From: Corylus avellana
Lineage: Eukaryota; Streptophyta; Magnoliopsida; Fagales; Betulaceae
NCBI RefSeq assembly: GCF_901000735.1
Contig: NC_081547.1
Location: 13,366,091 to 13,430,090 of the forward strand
Length of the DNA: 64,000 nt
Reading direction: 5' to 3'
The translations under genes and the position numbers were made by a program. Each line of letters opens with the position of its first letter. Position 1 is the stretch's first letter. Below the pieces are notes generated by a model, which was not told the DNA's origin, made no database searches, and saw only the letters and a list, made by a program, of their open reading frames with translations. Below, piece after piece: positions 32,574-43,303 of the stretch.

Positions 32574-32930
32574 CTAAGCCTTCCCTCTTGCCATGTATTA
32601 TTTTCTTTCTTCAATAAGATTGTGAGATTTAGAGTTTATTTTCCCAACCATTTTCTATGTTTTGAGTTCAAACTTGAGAAACAAGTTTTCTTTGACAAAA
32701 TGTTTTTGAGTTTTATAGAATCGAGGTCCTTCCTTACAGGGAGGGCTTTTAAAACAGTCAGAAGAGTTAGTATAAATTAAGGCTTTTAAAAGAAACACAT
32801 ATAAGACAGTAATGAAGTCAAAACAAGCACAACAAGTTTAAGAACAATAACTGCATACATACAAAATTGCCACCACTGAGGTGGACTTAAAATGTAGCCA
32901 AAATATATACAACCATACAAAAAAAGCTAT
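32574..32930. other. 3' flank of the unknown ORF; no gene
   Basis: TTCTTTCTTCAATAAGATTG at about 32608 could be a poly-A signal for the upstream ORF. The rest is AT-rich, without a frame. Beyond 32930 the minus-strand retroelement ORF begins. Confidence 0.4.
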
Positions 32931-32999
32931 CTAAAAGATTGCTCCTAAGAAGGGGATCGTCTGGTCCTCTTAGGGCTGTGATCTGCAAATCCTCGGCCG

Positions 33000-34296
33000 A
33001 GGGTACCTCATGCATTAGGGCTCCCTCTCCCTCGGTTGACACTTGGATTGTGAATGTTGTAGTCGCTCACGTCGAGTGGGGGTCCCATCAGCTGACCCTG
33101 GATCTAGAAGATCATAGAATGATTCGCCACCTTATACCTCTTGAATCCCCTGAACCGCAGTCGCTAATCTCCCCATCGCTGTAGTGAGGCCCCCGATGGA
33201 TTGCTAGAGATCGCTAAGTGTCTCCTGCATGCACTCGAAAGTAGGGCCGCTAGCAGGTGTGGACGTGGAAGCTCCATCGGCGATGCGTCGTCCGGCCTAC
33301 TCTCGGTGCTCGCAATGGTCAGACTTGCTCGCGTTGAGGAACCACGAAGTGATCGGTCCTCTCGGTGCCCAAAGCGTTTGACCCTCCAGAGATACCCTGA
33401 CGTGCTCTGCTATTCGGGTGATCAGGGCCCCATACAGCAAGGAGGTGACATGATCTGCCAACCGCACTCCCATCGTCATGGAGAGGATGATGGAGCCAAA
33501 GTTGATAGACGTCCTCGTTAGGATGGCATAGAGGCAGCGAGCCCTCTCTTGAGTAATGGTGGCAAGGCTTTTCACGGGAAGGACCCGGGCTGATCATGAT
33601 GTGGTAAATGAGCCGGTCGTAGTCATGGAGGGCATTAATCTGAAAGCCCCCCTCTCCCTCCATACTCATCGGTTAGGGGGCACCCGTCTGAGAAGCACTC
33701 GACCATTTGGCAGTAGGTAGGAGCACCATCAAAAGGCCATGGGAAACCAGGGTCACCTACCTGAGGCACTCCGGTAATGTGGCTGATGAGGTTGGGAGTC
33801 ACCTTGATTGGCTTGCCTCTAAGCCATGTCTTGAAAAAGTTGTTGTGTCGCGCGTGGAGGTTGGCCTAGAACTCATAGAATAGTTCCTCAACTACCGGTC
33901 TGTGGTCCAATACCTTCTCTAACCATCCCAGGGCGTCTAGCAACTCCAACACCCTCGAGACTTGGTTCGCCACATCAGGAATATCCACTCCTCTCTCCAC
34001 TATAATTTTCTGACCCTTATAGAGGAGTCGGTACCGGCGCTCAGCCTTGTTGACTTTGAAACGGTCACGGTAGTAGGTGTAGCTAGTGTCATCCTTATAA
34101 GTGTCGGTGCTAACCTCAATAAATTGGGCACTGTGGTCAGGGCTTCTAGCGGGACTCATCGGAGGCGGCCTCCTCCATCTCGAAATTGGAGTTGAAGTCA
34201 GGGTCCTGAGCCATTTGAATCAAGGCTTTAGCCTTGCGGGACCATGACATGTATGTCGGAGGATGAAGCTGCTGCGCTCGCTTTGGTCCGTGCCAT
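33000..34296 (-). pseudogene. Minus-strand 'putative plant transposon protein' (PF20167-like)
   Basis: On the minus strand, ATG at 34296 starts MARTKASAAASS. Frames at 34159-33866 (YYRDRFKVNKAERRYRLLYK, IIVERGVDIPDVANQVSRVL, EKVLDHRPVVEELFYEF) and 33850-33300 (ANLHARHNNFFKTWLRGKPI, ARCLYAILTRTSINFGSIIL, LADHVTSLLYGALITRIAEH) follow in order. The layout (a post-FYANLH segment, then an R-x-L-Y-A-I segment) resembles the putative plant transposon protein domain found in many plant retroelements. Stops at the FYEF* junction and frameshifts show it is dead. The family assignment is from memory of motif layout. Confidence 0.6.
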
Positions 34297-34439
34297 CGTC
34301 CTGAATCGCATGAAATACCATCAATGCTATTTCTAGGTGCACCCATGCAACATCCTATCCCAACTACATGTAAAAGTATCCTAGTCCTAGAAATGAAGCT
34401 CCCCCAAGTATAGGTAAAATGCAAGGGAATAATGTAGAG

Positions 34440-36265
34440 CATGAAGGTATAATGAGGGTTTGGTTTAGTGGAGTTACAGGGGTTAGAGTTTTGGTCATAG
34501 AATAAGGTCGAAACATGGCCTATGGATTAGGTTATTAGAGGTATTTGGTCATTCTCGGGTTTAGTCAAAATTGATAAACCCGAAGGGGTAAAAATGGTGG
34601 GTTTTGGTTCTCGGGTCTAGCTCTTACTATGCAATTGCCTAAGGGGTTTCAATAAACACCCTAAGCCGGTGAAAGGTAGACAAGGTTGGGTTGTGAGGGG
34701 TACTTTGCTCATTACGGATCCGGCAGGAAATGTTGAACCTGATTGGGTAAGGTTGATGGCTCAAGAACTTTGGTGTTGTCATAAGGACAATCCAATTTTA
34801 GTGGCGATCACAATATGTGAGGATACCCAGGCATAAAGTTGGACTAGGGGTATTATGGTGAAGGCACCGAAGTTGATGAGATGTTTGGAGCCATCTCTTC
34901 GGTAACCCAAAATAATCGGTGACTTCAAGATGCGAGGACACCAAGGTAATTGGGACGTCATGAGAATTAGGATGTAGGTCTCAAGAGTATTTTAGTAATT
35001 TTGAATTTCGACAAAATACTGAAGTTCGATCGGGTTGAGGGTGACGGCTTGAGGGGTTCAATATTGTCTCAAGGGAAATTCCCCATAGTGGCGACCCCAA
35101 TATACGAGATTACCAAAGTATGAAGTTTAGGGTCTTAAAGCTAGGGGCATTTTGGTCATTTTAGGGTTCAGACGAAATTACCCAAAAATTGAAAATATCT
35201 AGGTTCATAGGTGAGGCTTTCAATTAAAAGGTTCAAGGCTCAATTCAATAAGTAGACCCAACCTTTTAACAAAATTGGGTCATCCCCAAATTAGGGCAAA
35301 AATACCAAATTTAAGGGTGAGGGACATTTTGGTCATTTTTGGATTCAGGCAAAAACCCTCGAATCCAATTGGTCAAAAGAGTAGATTGGGCCTCCAATTA
35401 TGGGGTTTGGGCATCAATTGGTCCATGGGGCCCAATTGAGATCCTAAAAATAAAAAATTCAGAATTTAGGGCAAAACCCCTAAATTCAAAAGGTAGGGTT
35501 TTGGGTTGGTCAAAATTGGTCAATGGAGTGAGTGTGTCTTGTTCATAAGTCATCACAAGTGCATTCGGGTCATAAACCATGCATCAATTGCATGGTGGGG
35601 GGGTCAAGAAAATGCAAGGGTTTCGGATTTAGGGCAAACAAATCCCAAATCCAAATGGGTAGCGATTTGAAGATGACAAAATGCATATCACAACCACTTC
35701 TACCCTAAAACATGATCCTAGTACACAATCAACCAGCTATATGCCATGAAACTCCAGGAAATCAAAATCCCTAATTCAAAACCCTAGATTGCGAAAAGTG
35801 AAATAAAAAGTTGAAAAAGTTGCATACCTCGTTTTAATCCGTGTAGAGAGGTGGGAAACCTTGGAAATCTTGAGAGACTTGGCCAAAAATGGGATTGAGG
35901 GTGTCTGGGTTGCGAGAAAATGAGAAAAAGTTGGAATGAATAGGTTTTTGACAGCGTTTGGCCCTTTTTAAAGAAGTAACACATGGGACTCTAGGCGTAC
36001 GTTTGGCCACAGGGGTGAGCGTACGCTCCCTTAAGTGCATACATATGCCCTTAGTGAATGAGCATTCGGCCGGAGGGCAAAAACTCTTTCTTTTTCTCCG
36101 AAATTAACAATTTTAAAATAAGGTATCTTCTCAAAACAAAGGGGAGGTATCAAAACAAGGCGAATTGGATTTTTGACATGAAAATTGACTTTGTGAAATC
36201 CGAGGCACGAGTGAAATTCATTTTTTTTTCAAAATTCATTTTAAAACACATGAGTATCTAATACA
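34440..36265 (-). repeat. LTR-like non-coding region (minus strand)
   Basis: The phrase TTTTGGTCATTTT, with AGGGTTCAG or TGGATTCAG, recurs at irregular ~150-bp spacing (34550, 35150, 35330), so this is degenerate repetitive DNA. On the minus strand there is a TATA-like TTTAAAAAGGG at about 35965 and, upstream of it, a palindrome GAGCGTACGCTC (36017-36028). This mirrors the layout of the LTR at 37042-39222. A possible LTR start is TGTATTAGATACTC at 36265. No gene is seen, and the borders are uncertain. Confidence 0.35.
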
Positions 36266-36329
36266 AAATGTTCTGCTAAGTACAGTGCATAGCCTAGCTA
36301 CCTTGTCGCTACCCAAACTCTAAGTCTAG

Positions 36330-36883
36330 CACTCCCTGGTCAACTCTTTTGATAGGTCTTCTTCGTCTTTGATCAACGCCTCATAGTCCTTATCAATGCT
36401 GGAGAGGAAAGCGGCCTTATGTCGTTCCAACCCAGCTGGCAGGGCTTCTACCTTCAATAGTTAGATCTCTTCTTGCTCCATCTTGGCATATTCATCCGCA
36501 ATCTGAGTCAGGTGTTTGTGCATTTCCCGCTTCCTTTCCGCGCTAAGGTAAGGGTTATATCTTGTGGCGATAGGCGAAAAATCGCATATTGCTGATACAA
36601 TGTGACGCTTCCATTTTGCTGCTGTCTGGCCACTCTTGGAGTCTGATTGTATTTTCTCTCCTTGGATCTGATCATGTGGCAGGGACTTCTGCCTCTGAAA
36701 GGGCCAGTTTGAAACCTTACATTTGATGGAGTAGGTTTGTATCCGGGTGCGTAACACCCATACTCTTTTGGCCATTCTAGAACAGTTGCCCGGCGTCCGC
36801 ATCCGTCGCGCATCTGAGTGTAGAGCAGCATCAAGTGTATGTAGCACAGAGCAAGTGATCATGTTCAACCTAATACTAAGCAA
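36330..36883 (-). pseudogene. Minus-strand retroelement ORF downstream of a PBS, unknown product
   Basis: An open minus-strand frame runs 36883-36461 (SAICDFSPIATRYNPYLSAE, RKREMHKHLTQIADEYAKME). After one stop it continues in frame as LLKVEALPAGLERHKAAFLS and IDKDYEALIKDEEDLSKELT. It is charged and probably helical. It begins about 145 bp inside the LTR/PBS junction at 37041, where gag would be expected. I do not recognise the family. Confidence 0.5.
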
Positions 36884-37027
36884 TCAAAAGGCTGTTACTT
36901 TAACCTATACCTCAATAAATACAAATCAAGGAACTTGGTCTATCTTATGCTCCGATCTTTCAAGATTTATACCTAGTGTATTGCAGCCTAATCTCAGATT
37001 CTTTGCTTTGGTCGACAAGACCATATA

Positions 37028-37041
37028 CTCGGATACCATAC
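37028..37041 (-). promoter_or_regulatory. Primer-binding site of a minus-strand LTR element
   Basis: The minus strand reads TGGTATCCGAG three bases after the LTR end. This is close to the TGGTATCAGAG complement of initiator tRNA-Met used by many plant LTR retrotransposons. Confidence 0.6.
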
Positions 37042-39222
37042 TGTAACTCCCCAAATTTGGCCTTGACTAGTCTGGTATGGTTACTGGCAATTATCTCAGT
37101 TTAGCTAACTGGTAGCTAAATGGGAAACCGTCCTTTTAAGCATCATCAAAGCTAATGCATAGGAAGGTGAAATAATATGAGTAATCTACTAATCATCAAT
37201 GAACAAGTAAAATCCTCAAAATATGGGCACAAAGCAAAAAATAATAACTTACACAAACCTGATAATAATGTGAAGATCTTTCTTAAGCAAAATCTATAGT
37301 GGCAACTATGCCACTCTTTGATTCTAGAAACAAGTTTCCTACGAGAGTAATAACTGTGTACGACATGAGCCGATTATCATTAAGCAGAAATAAACGTTCA
37401 GTGTTGGTAAATAGTTGAAAGAGGTGTTGTCTCCATTAATACACCATAAAAGTATTGTTTGGATAGTAAAAGGTGGTGTACTTCCGGCGGTAATCACCTA
37501 CGTATTTTAATCCAGAAAACTAATGCTTTATATGTCATAACTATTATCTATGGTTTACCTGAAATATTAACCCTTCTTAGCAGGGTTGGCATTGTCCCGA
37601 GGGACCTGTACTACAATGCCGGTGCCCCGACCATTGTACTGTACCGTTTATAACACTAGCAGCCCGACCGAATCTAACCTCGGGTGGCCCACGGTACTAA
37701 TGATGTACGTCCTGTAGTAACCCGCCCGTTAAGGCTGCGCCGGTCACAAAATATTATTTGACCATAGAATTAAGTCTATATAGTAAGCTCATGGCCATTA
37801 TACTGCACATACCGGTGTACCATGTCATACAATGCATCTTATCAGCCAGTTATTAAAGCAGTTACCGAGTTGTACAAAATATAGGCATGTTCATATCATA
37901 TGCGTGCTCAATCAGCTGACATATCTCATATTTTTCAGGAAAGTGTTCGCAAGCGTTTACTTACCTCGCGCACTCGCTTGAGTTCTGCGACATTACAAAT
38001 CCCTGTTATAACGAAATATGACACATTATTATGCGTAGTACTATAGAACTCCTATGAGTATAGTACTAAGTCCTATCTAACAAAAGGGTTGTTGAACCCT
38101 AATATTGCACATTTGGGGCTAAAGGGTGGGTGCCTTCCTTCCTAGTAGAACGCTCGGGCTCAAGAGCGAACGTTCGGCCAGTGAGTTAGGGCTCTCGGCT
38201 AAAAGCTCCAAACTGTGTTTTGAGTCTTCTTTCTGATACTAAGTGCCTGTTTGGGATTGCATTTGAGGATCCTAAAAGTGCTTTTAACACTCAAAAAGCC
38301 CGTTTGAAGAAAAAAGTATTCGTTTAGTAAAAAAAATTAAAAGCGCTTTTAAGAGTCCAAAAAGCCTAAAAATGATCAAAACGCACTTTTGGCAAAAGCT
38401 TAAAAATGAAGGTTTTGCCCAAAAGCTTTTTTTTGACTTAAAAGCTCTATTTCTCAAACGCAATTCTAAACAGGCTCTAAGGGTTGATATATCTCACCCT
38501 AGGCTACTAAGTAGACATATGCAAAGTAACACATCATGCTATCATGCAACTCAAAGCAATAAAAGAATGGTTAAAAACTCTTTCAAAACATTCTTCGTCC
38601 TTGTAAGCAAATAGGTGTAAGGACTTGTCAAAACATCTTTAAAACTCGTAATACTAGTAACAACAGTAAAAAGCCAGGACAAATGGTTAAGGAGATTATC
38701 TTAGAAGATGGCAAAAGCACCAAGCTTTCTTCATTCTTGCTCTCTAATTCACTTATCACACTAGGGTTAGGGTTTTTCTGAGTTTAGAGGAGGCTGAGGG
38801 TCGAAGGCATGGTTTATATAGGAGCTTGGGGTGTGCCTTGCTTTGGAAAGGTGGAGAATGGATTAAAATTACTTTTCAGTGTGTCACCGATCGTTCAGGT
38901 ATTATTACACGTTGGATAAAAGGGTTCAGGCGTACGTTCTAGGGTATTGCCCACTGGCTCAAAGACTGGTCAGCGAACACTCGTATGGTCCCCTAGCAAA
39001 CGCTCATACTTAGGTTAAGGGCGAACGTTCGTGTAGTCCCTAGCGAACGTTCGGTCAGAGAGTGGAGTTTCTAGATTCTGGGCTTGGAAACCTCTAGGGG
39101 TTGGGTTATTCAAAAGCGGTTTAGGTCTTTTTATTTTAAAACTATGTTTTATGAAAACACTAACCATTTTTGTAATAAATCATCAGTCTATTACAACGGG
39201 TGTTTTGTCGGGGTATGATACA
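37042..39222 (-). mobile_element. Long LTR (2.18 kb) of a minus-strand retrotransposon
   Basis: On the minus strand it runs from TGTATCATACCCCGAC (39222) to GGGGAGTTACA (37042). It has a TATA box CCTATATAAA (38822-38813) and a cluster of GCGAACGTTCG palindromes upstream of the TATA (39021-39031, 39043-39053). A PBS follows the LTR, so it is a 5' LTR. The other LTR was not found, so the element is truncated or scrambled. At 39223 its outer edge sits inside a copia RNase H gene. Confidence 0.72.
38813..38822 (-). promoter_or_regulatory. TATA box of the minus-strand LTR
   Basis: CCTATATAAA on the minus strand, ~400 bp from the LTR start, with CG-rich palindromes 110-240 bp upstream. Confidence 0.55.
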
Positions 39223-39496
39223 GGATTAGTCAAGGAGCTGGGTATTTAGCAAAGTAGAGTTCTGTTGTATTGTGACAGTCAGAGTGTCATTTACTTGGTA
39301 AAGAATGAGATGTATTATGCAAGAACCAAGCACATTGATGTGAGATTTCACAAGATCAGGGAATTAGTTGCTACAGGTGAATTGTTACTTGAGAAGATTC
39401 ACACTTCTAAGAATGCAGTGGACATGTTGATGAATCCTGTTATCATAGACAAGTTCAAGTATTGTTTGGACTTGACAAATGTTTCCAAGTGCTAGA
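39223..39496 (+). pseudogene. Ty1/copia RNase H C-terminal fragment
   Basis: Reads GLVKELGI*QSRVLLYCDSQ, then SVIYLVKNEMYYARTKHIDV and RFHKIRELVATGELLLEKIH. The DSQS...ARTKHIDVRFH motif is diagnostic of copia RNase H. It ends naturally (KYCLDLTNVSKC*) at 39493-39495. Everything upstream is lost at the junction with the minus-strand LTR at 39222/39223. One stop replaces a codon at 39249-39251. Confidence 0.9.
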
Positions 39497-39579
39497 AATG
39501 AGAGGATGCGGCATCCCAAAACCTATCAGTTCTAGGTGGAGGCCCAATATTTGATTATCTTCGAAAATGTGCATACTAG

Positions 39580-39592
39580 CCAAGGTGGAGAT
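39580..39592 (+). promoter_or_regulatory. Polypurine tract of the copia element
   Basis: CCAAGGTGGAGAT directly before the LTR, the usual copia plus-strand primer. Confidence 0.75.
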
Positions 39593-39914
39593 TGTTGGAA
39601 CAAGTGACTCATATTTTCTCAGGCATAGAGAGTAATATTGAAACTATTGGCATATTGGGTGTAATTAAGTTTATGTGGGCCTGGGGAAAAATAAGTTGTG
39701 GGGGTATTTTGGGATTTTCCAATATATTTAGAATTTGAGTTTTCCTATAAATATGTTATATTGTAACCTTAAATCATTGAATAGTAAAATATAGTCGCAT
39801 TCTCCTATGGATGTAAGCCTATTACCGAATCATGTAAACCTGTGTCTCGACTCTCTCTTGATCTCTCTCTTTTCAATTTCATATTATTTATCATTGTTGT
39901 GCATGGTAACAACA
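39593..39914 (+). mobile_element. 3' LTR of the copia element
   Basis: About 320 bp, from TGTTGGAACAAGTGACTC to GTGCATGGTAACAACA, with TATAAATA at 39746-39753. It lies in the expected place after RNase H and the polypurine tract. The exact last base (39911 or 39914) is uncertain because of the repeated ACA. No matching 5' LTR is in the window. Confidence 0.82.
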
Positions 39915-40186
39915 ATTTTAATGATATAAGGAAATGTTAAGGGAATCTATTGTGAGGTGTACTTAGATAAGGAAGCAAAAAGTAATTTGATCCCTTAAAT
40001 TTAGGGAAGATGGTTGGGTAGTAGGTGGGAATGCTCTTAGTACCTCTTCTAATTTAATTTAAAATTCATTACAAATTTGTAATGAATTAATGGGTCCCAA
40101 ACAATGAACAGGAAGACCAAAAGGTCTCCATCGGTAGTGTGATTCTTAATTTCCCAAGACTATGTATTTAGTTACGTACACATCAA
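39915..40186. other. Intergenic spacer; small hairpin only
   Basis: No gene. A palindrome ATTCATTACAAATTTGTAAT at about 40069 could form a hairpin. Confidence 0.5.
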
Positions 40187-40395
40187 TCAGCCAGTCTCTT
40201 CTTCTACTTACATTGTAAGTTTGCTTGCCTCTTCTACTTACATTCTAAAAGTTTGCTCTCTTTTATGCCTCGTTTGTTAAAAAGGTTAAATCTCTTCTAC
40301 TTACATTGTAAGTTTGCTCTCTTTTATGCCCTTTTGCACAAAGGAAATGAAAAAGTATTTCTAATGTAACATAAAAGAAAAAAGAAAAAAAAAAA
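40187..40395 (+). repeat. Direct repeat, copy 1
   Basis: Contains TCTCTTCTTCTACTTACATT, TTCTAAAAGTTTGCTCTCTT, TGCCCTTTTGCACAAAGGAA and AAAGTATTTCTAATGTAACA. Copy 2 is at 41996-42217 in the same order and orientation. The two copies flank an LTR-like repeat and a retroelement gene fragment. Confidence 0.85.
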
Positions 40396-40789
40396 CTGTT
40401 TTTGTCTTTTTCTTTGTAAGGTGTGTTTTGTGTTTGTGTTGTTTATTAATTTTTTTTTTTTTTTTTTTTTGTTTTTAGGAGAAAAGGTTGTATAACAAGG
40501 ACGGAGCAAGAACAGAATAGGATACCGTTATTCAAGGAAGAAATGCAAGAATTAAAGGTAGTTGCAGACCCACATATCCAAGCATGAGACATTCTGTAAT
40601 TACTTTCATTTGACTTGAAGTCAAAGTCTTCTTCCTAAATCTTTACTTCTTTTTTTTGAATATTTTATTTGGTCAATTCGTTTAAGCCTATTTACTTTTG
40701 ATAGCCTCGGTTGATGAAGCAAAGCAAAAAGCATAATGGGAATAATATCACTTTTTCTTTCTGTCATCCCATACATGCATGGGGCTTGC
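40396..40789. other. Unassigned spacer; no gene
   Basis: Poly-T (40450-40470), then TTTTTAGGAGAAAAGG and AAAGGTAGTT, which superficially resemble splice sites around an ~80-bp stretch. No recognisable protein is encoded. Confidence 0.35.
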
Positions 40790-41452
40790 TATTTAATAAT
40801 ATCTTTCAAACGCTATGGAATTAAAATAAAGAATTAAAATAAGTCTTGAGCTTATGATTTTAATTCTTTAAAGCTTGTAAATAAATTTTGGACTTAAAGG
40901 AATTAAATTCAATTGTCAAAATTAAGTGAAAGAAGCATTGGGCTTGAGGATAAAATCCAAACCCAAGTGCTAAATCAAGTGAGAGTGGGTTAGGGCTAAA
41001 AGCCCTAGCCTAGGTGCATGGGGAGAATATTTTCTCCCTACGGCCATGTAAGTGGAGGGGCAAGGGAGGTCTTTTGACCCCCTTAGCCAAATCCCACTCC
41101 CACATGATTTAAAAATCATTTTCTCTTGGGATCCTAGTATTATAAATAGAGTTGCAATTGAGAAGCAAAGAACACTGAACGCGATGAAGATGAGATGAGT
41201 ATGGACTCATACTTGAAGTTCTAAAGTTTGTAGGAACTTTAACTAATCAGCCTAACACTATGGAAAGAACGCATGCACACTCCTATGCCCCAATGTCTAA
41301 GAAACGCCGAAGCTACATGTAAGTAACCTAACTTATATGTATGCCCTTATAGCTAAACATGTTTGTCTTGATGGTAAAAGATTTGGGGATTGTGTTTTAT
41401 TCCGCTGTGTAAAAATAAAATTTTTTGAAATTTAGGCAAATGATCCCAACAT
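40790..41452 (+). repeat. LTR-like repeat (TGTTGGGATC family), copy 2
   Basis: Ends GATCCCAACA at 41452 and has TATAAATAG at 41141. It is the reverse-complement relative of 2666-3400 (shared CACTCCTATGCCCCAATGTC, TTGTCTTGATGGTAAAAGAT). Upstream blocks GCATTGGGCTTGAGGATAAA and CCCTAGCCTAGGTGCATGGG also match copy 3 (44652-46890). The left border is approximate. Confidence 0.65.
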
Positions 41453-41572
41453 AACCACTATTCCAAAAATCACAAAAAATAGAAACGGTTAAGTTCAACC
41501 AAGATAAAAAGCTTTCTAAGATAAGATTAGGATTTCATCAAGATTGAATATGAACTTTAAACTCAATCACAA

Positions 41573-41995
41573 ATGTATTACACTTACGGTTCTCACCACT
41601 CACAAATAAGTGGCAAAAATGTATCTCCACACGTTGAGCATAAGCTGGCAAGGAGGTACTTGGAGATGGGAGAGCAACTCCCTTACAATCGAAGGAAAGG
41701 GGAGGTGGAGGCCGGCCTTGAACATCCGCTTGTAGATGCAGATGTCCCCGAGAGCCCTCACCATTCCGGTGGTTGCATCCAAAAAGTGAAGGCAGACTGT
41801 AGAAGGGATATCGTAATTGTGCCAGAGCACCTTCTCATCCGCCAAGGTGAAGCCAGACTTTTGTTTGCAAAGGAAGGCCAGACTAAGTGGCGTCCCACAG
41901 CCATAAGACGCCTCGTCGGGATTTTGGTCTGCGGCTCTAGGGCATGCCGCAACAGATGGACCTTCACCGTCGTGGGATGGAGAAGCTAACAGAGT
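41573..41995 (-). pseudogene. Minus-strand 'gypsy-type transposon' (Transposase_28-like) fragment
   Basis: The minus strand from 41845 reads MADEKVLWHNYDIPSTVCLH, ALGDICIYKRMFKAGLHLPF and SIVRELLSHLQVPPCQLMLN. The order Y-x-x-M-F-x-x-G-L-x-L-P-F ... V-R-x-L-L-x-x-x-x-x-x-P-x-Q-L resembles the putative gypsy-type transposon domain (PF04195). Only this fragment is present, and it abuts direct repeat copy 2. It may have arrived together with the LTR-like repeat next to it. Confidence 0.6.
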
Positions 41996-42217
41996 ACATC
42001 AGTCTCTTCTTCTTACATTGTAAGTTTGCTTGGCTCTTCTACTTACATTCTAAAAGTTTGCTCTCTTTTATGCCTTTTTTTGTTAAAAAGGTTAAAGCTC
42101 TTCTACTTGCATCGTATTTTTGCTCTCTTTTATGCCCTTTTGCACAAAGGAAGTTAGGAGGTTTTTTTTATTATTTGTTATTCGAAAAAGTATTTCTAAT
42201 GTAACATAAAAGAAAAA
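41996..42217 (+). repeat. Direct repeat, copy 2
   Basis: Same order of blocks as 40187-40395, with about 30 extra bases (GGTTTTTTTTATTATTTGTT at about 42160) before AAAGTATTTCTAATGTAACA. Confidence 0.85.
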
Positions 42218-43303
42218 TAAAAGGTTTTTATTCTATTTTACATGTTTAGTAAGTTCAAAATAGGAAGAGAGGCCTGCAGCTGTTGGCAATCAATGATGCA
42301 GTCTTGTAGTATGTTTTCTGCATATAATATTCTATGCTGCAATCACAAAAATAAGATGTTATTGTTAATGGTAGAAAAGTTCACTCATATTCTGGAGGTG
42401 CAAATAAAGGAACCATCAAACTAGCAATTATTATTCCATTACTGCAGACATAAAAAATAAGCCATGGGCAACTACGGGCGCTGGAGAGCAATGAACCTTC
42501 AAATTCCAGCAATATATTAAGGGTATCAGAAATAGGGTTCTGCAAAAGATTGGTTTCTAGGTGATATCTCCCTCTTGGCCTGAGTCTTTGGTAAACGGAA
42601 AATTATGTGCACAGGGTTTTAGAATTAGAAAAAGAATTTTAAGGGACTAATTGATGTTTACAACATAGAGTTTATGGTAATCAGAAAATTATATGAACAG
42701 GGTTTTGATTTTTTTTTTTTTTCTTTTTTCCGAAATATCAGAGTTTTAAACATTTTAAGGGGCTGATTGATGTTTTACAAAATAGAGACAAACATCAAAT
42801 GTGTAAGAAATCATGGAGGTGTTGAGGAGAACCAATAGGAACAAAAGGACAGAGGAAAGAGAAAAAAGAGAGAAAGTAGAAGAGAAATGAGACTCTCAAC
42901 AGAAGAAAATATAAGGAGCTACTAAATCCTAGCACTTGAAACCAAACTAATTCTGATAATTGATGAACTGACCAACTACCCAACTGGTTCACTCCTAAAA
43001 CTTTTAACTTTCTTCCTAGTTGAAATGCTAACAAAAGCACCTAGCTGATGACTACTGATAATTGCTAATGTTCTCATCCAGTGTGGATTGTAAGACCAAC
43101 CCCACAAAAAAAAAAAAAAAAGGTCTGTCCACTTCTTGCCAATTTCCTGTACTTGGCATTACCAAGGCCAATATGTATGTCACGATTGATGAGCTTTGGT
43201 CATTCTGATAATTAAGAAGTTCAAAGGGGTGAACTAGCTATTTATGTATTTATTTGGGTTGTTTTTATTTTATATAACTTGGGCCTAGGATTTATATTCA
43301 TAA
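42218..43303. other. Unassigned region with a short tandem duplication; no gene
   Basis: At 42590-42790 two ~90-110-bp units follow each other, sharing GAAAATTATRTGMACAGGGT and GGGRCTRATTGATGTTTWAC. The rest is AT-rich. The minus-strand 81-codon frame (42795-43040) is low-complexity and hydrophobic, and I do not call it. Confidence 0.5.

Noticed and set aside
40480..40560. Exon-like stretch between TTTTTAG and GGTAGTT
   Set aside because: It contains a stop in the best frame and encodes nothing recognisable; chance splice-like sites in AT-rich DNA are common.
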